Origin: Kudoa neothunni
Taxonomy: Eukaryota > Cnidaria
Length of the DNA stretch: 64,000 nucleotides
Assembly (NCBI GenBank): GCA_964304625.1
Contig: OZ199839.1
Location: 4,526,001-4,590,000 of the forward strand
Reading direction: 5' to 3'
Shown in pieces: positions 37,384 to 50,704 of this stretch. Position 1 is the stretch's first letter. Each line of letters opens with the position of its first letter. Under the pieces are notes generated by a model. That model was not told the origin of the DNA and made no database searches. It worked only from the letters and a program-made list of their open reading frames with translations. Made by a program: the position numbers and the translations under genes.

Positions 37384-39211
37384 CTACAAATTATGATTAT
37401 CATCATACTTTGGGTGTTTGCCATGCTGAAACTCTTTGATCGCTTCATCAGGTGCATTTAGTTTAACGGGCTTCTTGGTGTGTAGCATGTCTTTTAAAAA
37501 AGTGTCATTGTGTTCAGCAGTTGATTTATTTTCTGTTGAAAAGCAAAGTTATTGAAATCATTCGATCACACATAAAATACCGGAACTTTCTGTAGTTGTA
37601 ATGTCTCCGTTATTCTCGAAAGATTTATTAACAATATCTTTAGTATTGTTTTCCGCATTAAGATTCATATTTAGATTCACACTTTGGCTGGAGGGTGTGA
37701 CACCCAAAGCACATGAAGATTTTAAATTAGTTTCGTTTTTGCCATCGGATTCCTTCTCCACATCAACGGAATCACAATCCAATAAAGTCGTTGGGGTGTT
37801 TGCTATATAATCTCCAAAATGAGTAAATAATATGCTACCTACCAGCAGGAACAATGTAATCCAGCAATTCTTCGCCATTATCATCTTCCACCAACACATC
37901 ATCTTTATCCAAAAGGAACATATGCCCATTAGATTGATACATTTTCTAAAGAAGCCAAATGGTAAAATAATATAGCGATACCATAACTAATTACACAACA
38001 TCCATTACACTGACATAAATAATTTCTCCATCCAGTAGGCATAAATTGGGATGTATATGGAAGACGTAGAGGGATATGTTTAATAATACATTGTTCCGAA
38101 TTTTCGATTGAATCATTTTGTTGTGATTTTTCACAACAATCTCCCATTATCACCGTATTGGCATCAGTATTTAAAAATTTGGCCGATTCTTCACCTTCGC
38201 CATTGTTGTCTTCAATCACCTGGCAATATTTGGATAGATATGAATATTTGTTTGAACATAGGAAACAGATCAATTCATCAAATGCGAATTTTCCTGCGCT
38301 GTTCTTAGGCGGGGTTCTGTCTAGATGTGTTGCATGAAACCAGTCCTCACAAATGACACATTGGATCATCACATCGTTCTCATCCTACAACAATAATCAC
38401 ACATATATACAGATTAATATACAAAGCAAATAACATCATTTATTTTAAAACAATTCGAGTAATTAATTACGTTGGAGTTACCCTCGTAGGGCTGTTTACA
38501 AACACAATAGATACCACGAAAATTATCATTATACACATTTTTGGGGTTGAAAAGTTCCTTATCCTACAATTGGTTGATGTGTAACAATTGAATATTTTAT
38601 GTAGTCACACAAAAAAGCAGTTGACAATACCGGATCAAGAGCACAGTTGTTATTTTTAAATTTTTCATTGCCACAATCACATCGATAGTTGCGTTTAGAA
38701 TATAATTCAATCACATTGTGTTTTCTATGACACCAAATAGTACATCCGAAACATATAGCACTAAGTTCATTGTTCTCTTTGTTACAATCCATGCATGTGT
38801 ATAGATTTTGTCTTTTCATATAACCCTAAAAAAGGAGAGTGATCATTTCGAATATTTCATACATTTTGGTAGCATTATATAGTTTATAATGATTCTTGGG
38901 CGCGTTAAATTTATCAAAAATTTCAAATTTACTTCTTTATAAGTACAACGATTAGCCGCCTGGCTGCGGAAATAATTTTCATCGTATCCATCGGAATCAA
39001 CCTCCATGTCGTATAATTCTGGAAATTCATTCGATAACACTTTAATCAACTCACCAGTTATCATTTTCTCTGCAACACAAGCGGCAAGATAACATTGATC
39101 TACATTTTGTTCGTTGATTTCCATATTGTCCAATTCATCAACACTTTCTGCATCTGAGAAATTGTATTCGCTTTCACTTCCACTTGAGCTTTCCTCTTCA
39201 CTCGTACTCAT
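37384..39211 (-). CDS. UBR7: UBR7 N-recognin (UBR box plus PHD finger)
   Basis: UBR7 is a nuclear UBR-box/PHD protein reported as a histone H2B ubiquitin ligase. Seven exons join in frame to 476 codons: 38933-39211, 38631-38825, 38471-38563, 37995-38384, 37843-37945, 37581-37802 and 37384-37532; all introns are GT-AG, from 40 to 107 nt. Residues 1-40 are acidic. The UBR box starts near residue 94 (KRQNLYTCMDC) and includes ELYSKRNYRCDCGNEKFK. The PHD finger follows (GIYCVCKQPYEGN, then MIQCVICEDWFHATHL, then ICFLCSNKY), and later the family motif WRNYLCQCNGC with FLLDKDDVLVEDD. Human UBR7 is 425 residues; the extra length is in the S/N-rich region before the C terminus, and the human-type C-terminal helix is not conserved. 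It looks intact. Confidence 0.93.
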
Positions 39212-39761
39212 TTTCCCTCTTTTATTTTAAACAGCGTCGGTCAAACACGTACCTGACGAAGTATATGACAGCCGTTGGCGAATCGCGCGAACTCGGTGTA
39301 ATACATCGTGGAGATTTATGTGCAAGTTGTGATTATTGACGTTGATTTTCAATCGATACACATCACATATGCGGTTGGGAATATTTTTAAGCACTTTTTG
39401 AACATTAGAGGTTGGGTTTTTATTTCGATGAGAAGGAATGAGAGTATCCTAGCGGCTGCTGCGTGTGTGACTGTAAAAGATTTCACAGTTTAATTTGTTT
39501 GTTTTCTCATATGATTACATCAGGGAGAGTTGATTTGGTGTTATCTTGTAGATCACATTTTCGGCTTTAATTTCTCTGCTCAGTAATGCTATTAGTAGCT
39601 GGTATGTTTTTCTATCAAAAGTGACCAATATTTTCCAGTGAACCAAGGGAACAATATATAAAACGATAAAACTTTGATTATGCAAGATTTTTAAATTTTG
39701 TAGATAACAAAATTATAGGATTGCAATTTACACATTTACATTGCAATTAACTGCCTTAACC
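39212..39761. other. UBR7 5' flank
   Basis: This stretch is the likely UBR7 promoter region. I see no clear TATA box or other motif. The 61-codon plus-strand frame at 39308 has no support. Confidence 0.4.
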
Positions 39762-39769
39762 CTCTAATG

Positions 39770-40863
39770 CAGCGGTTCTTAACCTGGGGTCCGTGAGTGA
39801 TTTAAATAAAATCTGAATCCAATTTTATCATCATACATTCATTATAACTTGGTATTTTTAAACGTTGGCGTAATTATCAAAAACTTGAAATGTACCCTTA
39901 CGTTATTGTTTCTTATAAGTATTTTATATTTATTATAAAATTTCGTTGTGTTATAATTTATTTCGTAAAAAAATCTAAAAAACAAAAGTCATTCAGTAGG
40001 CTATTTGATAAAAATTGAAAATTTCCAAGATGTACTTCTTCATGTTGCAGAGTATACAATTAGATTGCTTACTCCTTTTACAACAACCTATTATCGCGAA
40101 ACTAGATTTCTATGCTGGTTACCATAAAAAAGGTCACGCAACCGTTTATATGCGTGTTACTCTTTCAAGTACCTGTCAGAATTCTGTCAACTTATTCATA
40201 AAAAGAAACTACAAAAGTCTCATTATATATTTTTTTAATGTCTATTATTTATAAAAAAGTAGGATTTTTGCATTATTCTCACATCTATTATATAAAAATT
40301 CCTCGTTTAATAACTCTTTATTGTAGTAAACACAATAATTAACGAAAATACAGATTTTATATAGTAGAAATATTTTGATTACTACAAGAATATTTTTCCC
40401 TCAAAAATGTTTTATGGATTTTACTTTTAAACATTTACCCATGTATAGATAATTTAACAAATTTCGTCAAATTTTTTATTTTATAATATTATGCATCATT
40501 GTCTGTATTTGGTTAGAATTTTGATAATTTCTAACAAAATTACAAGGAAGGATGTCATAGTTTTTATTATTTTTTTGATATCAACAATAATTCACGTATT
40601 AGAGATTAAAAATTTTTAATACATATTTAAAACAAAAGCATTACATAATTTGTTTATATACAATAATATTGTAGTAAAATTGAGGATATAAAATAAATAA
40701 TTCAAAATTTTTCTTTTTCATCAAGAATTTTTTAAACTAAACTAATATTAAAATTATATAGAAGTTTGATTTTATTTCTTTTTAAATAAAATATTTATAT
40801 TTATGATTGGATTATGCATTAAACACGATGGGGTCCGCAAGGAAAAAAGTTTAAGAACCGCTG
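39770..40863. mobile_element. Non-autonomous hAT element with perfect 8-bp duplication
   Basis: CTCTAATG at 39762-39769 and 40864-40871 is a perfect target duplication. The inverted termini are CAGCGGTTCTTAACCTGGGG at the left and the complement at the right (GGGGTCCGCAAGG..AAGAACCGCTG). It is 1094 bp, AT-rich and non-coding. The family is of the type called Charlie/MER-like in other animals. Confidence 0.88.
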
Positions 40864-40871
40864 CTCTAATG

Positions 40872-41215
40872 TGCTAAAAATCGACCGCATTCTGATAAAT
40901 TTTTGGGTAAAAAATTACCCCATATTTTTATATCTCCACTCGAATCATAAAAAATATTCGATTTCAGAGAATAAAAATCGGAGGCTAAACTACGGTATCT
41001 GTGCACGAACTTCGAACGGGTCTGGTACTCAATCGGAAATAACAAATTTACGTTAATTTGTATATAATATCATTCTATACTTGAAAAGAGTGCTTAATTC
41101 TGTTTTAGAATGTTTTATTCTAAATAATTAATACGAAATATATTCCGATAAATTGTCAGGGTTTTTATCGGTAGAATTTCTATGTTTTCTCTTGAATCCC
41201 TCAGATAGGTTCAAT
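40872..41215. other. Spacer, nothing recognised
   Basis: AT-rich sequence with no supported frame. Confidence 0.4.
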
Positions 41216-41700
41216 TTAGTTGATGTGGATCCCTTCAGGTGAAACGAACCTTCTGTTATGATTAACTTTTCCGTGGGTGAAGCCTAGACTTTCCAAATTG
41301 TTGTAGCCTCTCCAACCATCAGTCCATATTGTGGAACCATCTTCAATATTATTCATAATGATATTTTCGAGGACTTCTTTATTTCTATATCTGGTTATTT
41401 TAACTAAACAATTACTATTTCCACCAATCCCGCTGACCATCCAATATTGTTGATTTTGGAGAATTCTTCTAACGTTATATTTTCGTTTTGAAACGGCGGT
41501 TTCGTCGACTTGGACAATAACTCCTTTCCCGCTAATTTTTTAAAATTCATCGTCTAATTTTGAAGCAATAATTTCAATAATTAGACTTTTCCATTCTGAT
41601 ATAGTGGAAAATGATGCGATATCAAGATGGTGCAGTATGTTTTCGTAGCCACCTTTTGGGTGTTGGATCATGTAGAGCGGTGTTTCCCAACCTGGGGTCA
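41216..41700 (-). mobile_element. Merlin transposase remnant, copy 2
   Basis: Minus-strand pieces: HLDIASFSTISEWKSLIIE at about 41580-41640, KYNVRRILQNQQYWMVSGIGG near 41430-41480, and then CLVKITRYRNKEVLE..EDGSTIWTDGWRGYNNLESLGF and HGKVNHNRRFVSPEGIHIN at 41216-41400. This is the same domain order as copies 1 and 3. A stop and a frame change separate the pieces. A hAT-like end (CGGTGTTTCCCAACCTGGGG) interrupts it at about 41677. Confidence 0.75.
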
Positions 41701-42728
41701 TATGACCCATATATGGTTCATGCAAAATTTTTTGATTAATTTGGACGGTGCAAGAAAACGCGGAACCATGTCGTGTAGGATACCCTCAGGTTGGAAAATG
41801 TTATTTTAACTTTGGACTCGATTTATATTAATTTATTTTAATATTATGTTGAATTAATTTATATATTGTTGTTTTATGAGTAACATTGCACATTTCAAGG
41901 TGGAAAACGATACAAACTTGACTCATCATGAGAGCTGAAATGATCAGCAGGTGTTCCGATCACGCAATACTCATTTTTCCGTTAGTTAGTTTTTGGTGCT
42001 AACGAAAAGTTTTGTAACTTGAAAATCTGATACAGACGAGAGTTAATTTTCCTATCCATTAAATTTTAGACACGTAACTATTCATGTATCTCTTGGACCC
42101 GTTTAATTTCATGATACATAGCAGCTTGGTTTCATAATTTTTTCTATTTTTAATTATTTAATACTTCAATAAGATTATTCACAAAATATTCAAGTGGAAT
42201 GAACATGTTTAAAAAGTACACTTTATATTTAATTAGGCTGTTAAAACGTGAAGGTATTTTCAAACACTTCAGTTCACTCGCTTATTTAATAACCCCAATC
42301 TAGACATTGAAAACATTATTCGCTCGGAATTCTCATACGGAAAGAATATTATTAAATAATATTATCAATTCATATGAAATTAAAGATTTTTATTATACAA
42401 AATAATGTGTTTTGGGACATTTCATGAAAATATAATCTGCACATCCTAACTATATTTTGTTATGCCAGTCATATTATTTATAATCGACGAAATAAATTTT
42501 TAAATAGTTTATTTAACAAAAAAGAAGATTAATATAGAAATAAATTTAATTAATAAAGCATTCAATCAAAAAGCCATTTTATTATGACATCAAAATCTGA
42601 TAAGCAATAAAATATATACGATTTTTAATTAAAAAAAAGTTGTCAATGAATAATTTTAAATAACATGGAATTACACAGAAATTTTTATCCGCATGTTTTA
42701 AACATATTTTTGACTTAATGTAACGTAT
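41701..42728. other. AT-rich region, no supported feature
   Basis: No open frame or repeat copy recognised. Confidence 0.4.
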
Positions 42729-42732
42729 TTAA

Positions 42733-42966
42733 CCCTTTGAGGGCAACCATAGGCTCCACAGACCATCTTCAATATTATTTTGTTAATCAACTTGTTATAT
42801 TTTATGTTTTCGTCAGAATTTTACCTACTTCTTAAAAAAAGTATAACTTATCGATTAACATAATAAAATTGGTAAAAGTTATGGCGAAAATACTCAAAGT
42901 GTAACTAACTTAACAACTAAATAATATTAAGGTGGGCACATGAAGCCTATGGTTGTCTTCAAAAGG
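42733..42966. mobile_element. piggyBac-type MITE, 234 bp
   Basis: TTAA flanks both sides (42729-42732 and 42967-42970). The termini are inverted: CCCTTTGAGGGCAACCATAG at the left and, at the right, CCTATGGTTGTCTTCAAAAGG. It has no coding capacity. Confidence 0.85.
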
Positions 42967-42970
42967 TTAA

Positions 42971-43439
42971 TTAAGAAAATTAAATCGTCATGACAGCCGA
43001 TGGAAAATAATGATTTTATATTTGGTCAGAACCTTCAAGATTAATAAAAAAAATTTAAACCAACAAAATTTAGAGAAGTAGTAATGTTTGTCTCATTTAA
43101 AAATTTTAATAAAAACGTAAATTTTCTAACTGCCGCTATATATAATCCTGATGTGAATATTATATTTGATTTTATTCCGGAATTAGATGATTAATTTTCT
43201 TATACTTACATTGAATATTTTCAAAAGTATAACTTTGTGGCTAACTTACACAATCTGGTTCATCATCAGGCGGCGGTGTCGTTTATTTTAGGAACGAACT
43301 AGCGCCACATATAAATTCAGGAGAACAATTACTTTCAAAAATAAAAATATTGTAAAAATTGCGGGTTGTGCACATTTTATAGGAGACCTACATTATTACA
43401 TTATAATTTTGCGAAACATTTGTCTCCCACTTGAGTATA
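42971..43439. other. AT-rich spacer
   Basis: Nothing recognisable apart from a short G-rich block near 43265. Confidence 0.35.
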
Positions 43440-43990
43440 ATAAAAGTGTTATGTAAGAAAATGGATTATTTACGAGATGTCAAACCTCCAACTATAAAAA
43501 ATATCTCTGCAAATGGTGAGTTTAAATGGGTCATCTAACGCCTATGATGACGCACAATCGCACAATCGCACATTGTAATTGGGCCTTCCTCAATATGAAC
43601 GTGTAGAAGACAATTGCGAGAGATCTAATGGTATCAAAATTGAATTATGATTTCTCCAAGATTGGTAGGCCGGGCAAAATAGTTCAAATAGACGAAGGCA
43701 CCATCTGCAAGCGGAAATATGATGTTGGTCGAGTTCTAAAAAAACAGCAGTACAGTATGATCGGAAGAATCATGGAAGATGAAAATTACTTTTTAGGACT
43801 TTTAAAAGTAAGAAATAGAGAACTGCTGCAAAAAAAATCATTGATGACAATATTTAAGAAGGCACAACTGTTTGGAGTGGCTATAATCGTTTACCCGACT
43901 TGGGATTTATTCATGGCACTGTCTGTTATGTACATAATCTCTTCCCAGCCCTGTACACAAACTTGGTAATTAGTTGAGTAATCCATTTAA
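43440..43990 (+). mobile_element. Merlin transposase remnant, copy 3
   Basis: The plus strand at 43628-43969 reads MVSKLNYDFSKIGRPGKIVQ, then IDEGTICKRKYDVGRVLKKQ and YSMIGRIMEDENYFLGLLKV, a good match to Merlin copies 1 and 2, with the first catalytic aspartate in IVQIDEGT. After RELLQKK the frame changes; VEWL..YPTWDLFMAL is the decayed TDGWRGY region. The N-terminal part is weak. No termini were found. Confidence 0.75.
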
Positions 43991-44934
43991 TTCATTTTTC
44001 ATAATCATTGTATTTTTGTGTCAACGTGTTTTCCCTTGCTAACGTTTTGCTAAACTTGGACACAACACTGTCATTCATAAATAGCACTATATTTTATCCC
44101 AAGAAGTTCACATCAATAGAAATGGGACGAGTTGGAGTGCCTTCAAACGCATATACAGTAATACTACCAACTAAACCCCTGAAACCCTATTTGATTAGTT
44201 GAATGATTTCTTATTTCATAGAGAGAATCCTAAGAGAGGAATGGGCGTTTTATATAAATATATAATGAACTTATTTGCATTTTAAAATATTTTACGAATT
44301 TTGCCGATCGTTTGTTTTTGACCTCTCGATGATGAACCAAATAATGTAGGGTAGCCCATTAATAAATAATATAATTGTTATATCAAAATAGATGTCGGTC
44401 AAACAATGCTACATCAAATTGATATGTTATTTATTAATGTAATTACTCACACCTTCATCAAATAGATACTAGTATTACATTCATAATTTTACTTGTTTTT
44501 ATTGATTTTGTAAATATTAGGTTGAACATCACAAAAAAATCGTTAATATATTGACTTTTCTATTTAAACCACGTAAAATAATATATTCAATCATTTATTA
44601 TTAATTTTTTTAAATTAAAAGCAAATAAATTCTTTAGCTGAATACATTTTGTTTTAAATACCAAAAGTATTAAAAAGTATTGATATTAGGTAATAGCGAG
44701 TTATATTCGAATGAATTTGGTATACCTTTAAACTTATTGAATTTACATGAAAACATGCTATAGTTGTTTTCATACTTTATCGAATAGAAAGAAATTATAT
44801 ATAAAAAAATCGTGTTCGTTGCGTTGAATATTGAAGAGAAAAATTATTAACTGCTAGTAGTTTGTAACTTTATAGATTACCATTGGCCCAAAAAAACCAA
44901 AAATGATCATTAAAATGAAATATTATATTTGAAA
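43991..44934. other. AT-rich region, no supported feature
   Basis: Small frames only; no repeat recognised. Confidence 0.4.
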
Positions 44935-45888
44935 CACTAGCGCCAACTACCTAGCTTCGCACGGGATTGAGAAAATTTCATCATAGAAGAATACGGTCAA
45001 CAAATAAATATAAGATTCTTGAGTAGCCCAGAGGAGAAATTAAATAAATCTTTTTTTTAAATATCACACTTTTAACGACTGTGATGGGCACAGTAAAAAA
45101 TTGAGATCATGAAAGTAGCAAAACCTGAATAACTCGATAATAACTTACGATGATTAATTTTTATTGCTCAAATTAATATCTCTATCCGACACATTTTTGT
45201 ACACTCTCTCCTCAAAACCGTTGTATAGCCTCTTAATATGAACTAAAATATTTAAATAATTAGATAAAGTAAGAATTCAGTCAATACATTAAATCTTATC
45301 GCTCTAAATTAAGTTTAACGGGCGCTACAACGAAATTTGGGAACCTAGTTTCACTATGTGGGGATTGAATCCATCTGTTTGTAACATAAACTTCCAATTC
45401 TTCATTAATTTAGCAAATTTGCGTATTCTTGAAATATTAAATGCAATCTATAGAACTTTTAAAGTGTACTTATCAAGTCAAATACATTAAACGTTCCAAG
45501 AAGAAGGAATGTATTTAAGCACACATCCAAAAGAACACATCTACTTTAAATGTACAGATAGATAAACGATAAAAGATGTATCATGAAATCGTGGATTTAT
45601 AGCTTAAGTTCGAACCACTAAAAACGTTCGAAACAACTTCCAAAAGTTCAGTATGGATAAATATCGCCATGAATAAACAAATATAATCCTATTCTTGAAA
45701 TCACGTAATCCGTTTAACAAACCTAACATCGAGGACAACACAATTTCCTACATTAATTTTAAATTTTAGTCAGTGTAATAACAAATAAGAGAACTTTTAA
45801 ATTGTCTTAAACTGTTTAAAGTTACATAAATATCTATCTATAAGGAAAATTTTCCCGCACATACACATATCGACAGTCCTCCTTTATA
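44935..45888 (+). repeat. Dispersed repeat, family B copy 2
   Basis: It starts ACTAGCGCCAACTACC with GCTTCGCACGGG just inside, and ends with a CGCACATACACATATCGACA tract before a TATA stretch, as in copies 1 and 3. Inner blocks align with 2160-2760. The Tc1-like element at 45889 is inserted in its tail. Confidence 0.6.
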
Positions 45889-47153
45889 CAGTATTTCAAG
45901 ACCTAAATGCAACCAGCACGCGCGGATAACCGTCATTTCGAATCAAAATGCAACTCCGTGCAATAATGTCAAAAAAAAGGAAATATGTTATCTTAAGTGA
46001 TGATATGAAACAAATGGCAGTTTTATTAGCTGAAGTTCATAACCTCTTTCGTATCATTTCAAATTATTTATAGGACGGATACTCTAACAAATACATTGCC
46101 GAGAAAATGGGTGTACATAAATCAACCATTGGGCGCATTTTGAAGACAAAATCGATGACTACAGAATTAAGTTCACCAAAAAAGAAAGGGGATGACAGAC
46201 GGTCAAAATTGACTGAAACCCATAAATTATACATCCGCGAACTTGTGGAGGAGGATTGTACCATTACGTTAAATTCTATTTCTGAAAAAGTTTTAGAATA
46301 TTTTGGTATTAATGTTTTTCGTCAAACAATTTGCAATTGTTTGAGAGATTTCCATTGTACCCCTAGGAAGAAATTCTCGGGATTGTATTGAAACGAGAAA
46401 AAGGTTTATTATCATTTTAAAAAATTGCTTAAAAATGAATAGATACGTGATACAATATCTTGAATTGAAACCACGTCATTCTACCGTCATCTATATAGAT
46501 GAATCGGGGTTTTCTTTGTCAATGAGAAGAACGTTTGGAGGAGCACTTTCAGGATCAAGAGCGAATCTGAAAGTGAAAAGCATTGGCTCAAAGAACATTA
46601 CACTTAAATCGGCTATAAACTCAGAACAGGTTTGGACGTTACACGTAGAAAATGGAACTGCTATCTAACAAGTTTTTTCTATTTTCATAGATAAACTATT
46701 TGGTGATTTAACTCGCAGCGGTGTTGATAACACCTCACTTTATTATTATTATTATTATGGATAATGTGAGATTCCATAAAACAGATTTAGTAAACGACCA
46801 AATTCAAACCATAGATTGTTATTTCTTCCGCCATACTCTTCGTTCCTCAGTCCAATTAAGGAGTTTTTCAAACAAATTAAGTCCATTGTGAAAAGCAAAG
46901 GACCATCCGATCAGGAGGAATTGATAAACGCAATCATAACCAGCTCGGATGGAGTTTCTAGTGACCAGCTACAACATTATGCGAATCATTCGGAATAATC
47001 CTATTTCGCGGCATGTATTAATTCCGAAGAAATTAACAATTAGATCAATTTTACGTTGTGTCAAAAACATGAATTTTAAACTGGTGCCGTTTAATATTGA
47101 ATTTTTGCGTATTCATTTAAATAAGATTACAAATTTAAAAGTGGAATTTTTAA

Positions 47154-47637
47154 CCCTTTCGACCCGAATGATGCCATATGGCATCATGGGATTGATGTCG
47201 GAATATCTATTCCGTTTTTGTATGTATAGTTTCAATCTATCGTTGTATAAAAATATAACACATGCTTTATGAAATAAATTTAGAATTATCTGTTGTTTAT
47301 TTATTACAAAGTAGGAAACAAAATGCGGGAACGGCGCTAACAAATAATGGATTATTGTATCGATATTTACGGAAATAACGAATCTATATTTTTTATTTTA
47401 AAAATATGATAATCTATTACTAAGCAAATAATTTTTAAAAATTGGATCGAATTTTAAAAATAATGATGTATAGCGGGTTCGGAAAATGAAACAACGAATG
47501 ATGCCATATGGCATCATGTAATTATTTATACACTTTTTAAATAAAAGATAATGTGTTCCTTCTTAAGTTTATATCTAGAAATGATATATAATGGAAAATA
47601 TTTTTTCTCCATTTTAATTTTTTTCGGGTTGAAAGGG
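47154..47637. mobile_element. piggyBac-type MITE with inner palindromes
   Basis: TTAA flanks both sides (47150-47153 and 47638-47641). Inverted termini are CCCTTTCGACCCGAA and TTCGGGTTGAAAGGG. The palindrome GATGCCATATGGCATC occurs near each end (about 47170 and 47497). It is 484 bp, non-coding, and inserted in the Tc1-like element copy 2. Confidence 0.88.
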
Positions 47638-48879
47638 TTAAAAGGACAGTAAAACCTTAAATTAAAAAATACATTTTTGAGAAACTTAAGTATTAAAAAT
47701 CTGACACTGTGGTTAAATTGATGACTAAAATTAATAAAAGAATTAATTCCTATATGTACTATAAATATAGATAGACTTTATGAGCAAAAAATTATTCACT
47801 CTAACATAATTAGTCATTTATAATTGTCGAACAGCATCTTAGTGTGATACAAATTAAATTTAAAAATAAAAAGTTGTTTACATAAAGGTTGCATTTTGAT
47901 TCGACATACGGTTATCTGCGCGCACTGGTTGCATTTGGATCTTGAAACAGGGTTGTCAGAATTGTTACGTTCGTACCAAAATGGTACTTTTTCACCTTCA
48001 ATTCATGATTTTTAATCCCCTCGACGGTCATCAGTTTCCGGTTAGGTATTAATAATGAATGGAAAGTAGCATTAACGGCTTATTTAAAAATTGTACTTGT
48101 TTCGTTTATTTAGTATTATTTCGGCGCATAAATATAATATTATACGAAGATATGCAAAATATGTCGTGGTGTTGAATTCGATGTTATTTTAAATATCCAA
48201 TCTATTCCTTTAATGTTTCGTCTCCTAAAAAAAACAAAACAAACAATTAAATTTCAAAATATTATCATTTAACAAAATGTTGTAAACTTAACCTTATTTT
48301 TTTCTTCACATATATGATAAATGAGTTTCTGACCACGAGAATGTTATCTATTTATTGTTTTAAGTGAAACTTTCTTTGATTTCATGGTCAAATCAGTTCC
48401 ATGTAATCCAAATGTAATTTAACCTTATACGGGGGAAATTAGCTCGTTTACTTCGCGAAATTAATTTTTCTGCCTACAAGTTTTATACTTTAAGGTTTTA
48501 AAATGTTTTTAAACCCGAAAAAAACCTGGCTCTAAAGAGTTATAAAATTTAATTATCGCTCAAAAAATTCCTTAAAACATTACATTTATACATTTCTAAC
48601 TTTGGGATTTGTTAATAAGTTAAATTTTTTAAAATTAAAGCTATCATTAACACCTGAAAATATTTAAATTATATGAAAACAAAGTTGAAGAAGAAAACAA
48701 TATCCGGAATGCGATAACGATAAAATTTTATACACAAACACTTTTATAACGTACAAATTCATTCTTAATAGCGCGCGTTTTAGTAATTTATTGCAAAGTT
48801 TTTGCATTCAACATATTGAATTAATTTCTGTAACTTTTATTGTGTTATACATAATGTAATATTTTTGGGTTAGTAATAC

Positions 48880-49476
48880 TTGATGGTCTTTAATCAAAAC
48901 GACAGCGACTGCGAAAGCGATATAAGTAACACACCAACAAAGAAAATATATAAAGATTATAAACGCAAGGCGAGAAGGGAATGGTTGGAACATCGAAGGT
49001 TTATCCAGTGGATTGATATGAGCATGGATAACAGGGAGAAAGTGTTTTGCACAGTTTGTAAATGTGAAGTTTCGGGGAGTATTTCACAAATCCAAAGACA
49101 TGCAGCAACCGGAAAGCATTTACGAAATATGAGACAATCCACAAACAATATGAAAATAGATAGTTATATAGAATTAAACAGTTCCGTTGTATATTCTCGA
49201 AAAATAGCTAAAGCAGAATTGAAATTATGTGCCTTTGTTGCGGAACACAATTTCCCGCTGTCAATCTTGGATCATTTGCCTAGTTTAGTTGCCAATGTTT
49301 GTGAAGATTCTGCTATTTGCAAAGATATTAAATACGCTCGAACGAAAGGCAAATGTGTTTTTCGTCATGTCATTAGGAAATGTTTAAAAAACTTAATCTC
49401 AAAATTACAAACAACCAAATTTTCATTAATGATACATGAAACCATAGATATGATATATCCACAACTAAACAACTAG
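48880..49476 (+). pseudogene. hAT transposase N-terminal part (BED finger)
   Basis: A 198-codon frame with the BED zinc finger at residues about 50-75 and a following helical domain (LCAFVAEHNFPLSILDHLPSL) typical of ZBED/hAT proteins. The frame closes before the RNase H core, which appears in other frames downstream. It is the longest intact piece of this element. Confidence 0.8.
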
Positions 49477-50268
49477 TTTTAGTGGCTCGATATTATGATG
49501 ACGATGTTAAAAAGACAATGGACAAATATTTGGTAATGTTGGAGATAATGAATCGTACTGGCGAAAGAATTTTTGAATCATTGATCAATTTTTTTAAATT
49601 AATAATATCTCCATTCACCATCTTATCGGATTTTCCAGTGACAATGCAAATGTTATGATGGTTAACAAAAGTGGTGCCCAAAGATTACTGGAACAAATAA
49701 TTCCTTCGCTTTACGTACAAGGTTGCGTTTGCCACAGAAAATTTAGCATGAGCTTCTAAAGCTTGTCATCAACTTAGAAACGAGTTGGAAGATTTAGCTA
49801 GAAGTATTTACACATACGTTTCGAATAGCTCGAAACATTTGAGTGAATACAAGGAATTTCAAAAGATAATGGATATTTGTCCTAGAAAGATATTACGCCT
49901 TTGTAGCATGGGATGATTGTCACTTGAACAAGTCGTCGCCAAGATACTTGATCAATGGAATGCACTTAAAATGTTTTTCACTACTGCAGTATCAGAAAAT
50001 GGTTTTGAATCAGCAAAATTAATAAATCATAAACTAAATAAACCAATCAATAATATGTATTTTGAATTCTTAAACTTTAAACTCCCGATAGTGAACAAAC
50101 TTAATCTTAAATTCCAATCAGAAACCTTTCGAATACACAAGCTAAAAGGTCAATTAATGTTACAATAAAAGTCATTCTCAGTTTATTTATGAACAGAGAA
50201 ATCATTAAAAATATGGATGTTTGTAACATTAATATTAATAACCCTTCAAGTTATCGTCCATTAGATAG

Positions 50269-50704
50269 TGTTTGTCGCGGATCCAAAGTGACTTGCATCT
50301 ACACAATGAATCCTTCCATAATAAATTCACAAGAATGTTGGGTATCGTGACCAAACGTGCGGTTTCTGTCAAGAAACCGTTAACGATTTCCAGGGAACCA
50401 GAATCATCAGGCGGACCTACTCCGATTGCTGATAAGTGAGTAATGGGGTTACCCACAAGATGATACACCTCGAACTTGGGTAACATTCACATAGGAATAC
50501 CCAGAGATGAAGGTACATATGTTTGGCAATGGGGCGTAGGGTCTGCCTCACAGATGCGTGATTCTGGTCCCTGCATGGAATCGGTATTTGGCACCCCTCA
50601 CCACGTATAACGTTGTGTTTATTATTATATATCATTCTCTCTTTTTTTGAGTTATCGTCATTTGGTTTCTTTTTTCCGCGTGCACTCGAGGATACAACAA
50701 AGAA
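50269..50704. mobile_element. Possible solo LTR-like insert in the hAT gene
   Basis: About 436 bp of GC-richer sequence lie in the hAT gene. It starts TGTTTGTCGCGG and ends CGAGGATACAACA, so the ends read TGTT..AACA, and a TATATATCATTCTC sits about 75 bp before its end. No 5-bp duplication and no second copy were seen, so an LTR is only one reading. Another class of insert is possible. Confidence 0.35.

Noticed and set aside
41677-41800. hAT-like terminus CGGTGTTTCCCAACCTGGGG
   Set aside because: No matching right end or target duplication was found, so it is kept only as a note in the Merlin entry.
46739-46760. TTATTATTATTA microsatellite
   Set aside because: A short simple repeat within the Tc1-like gene with no sign of function.
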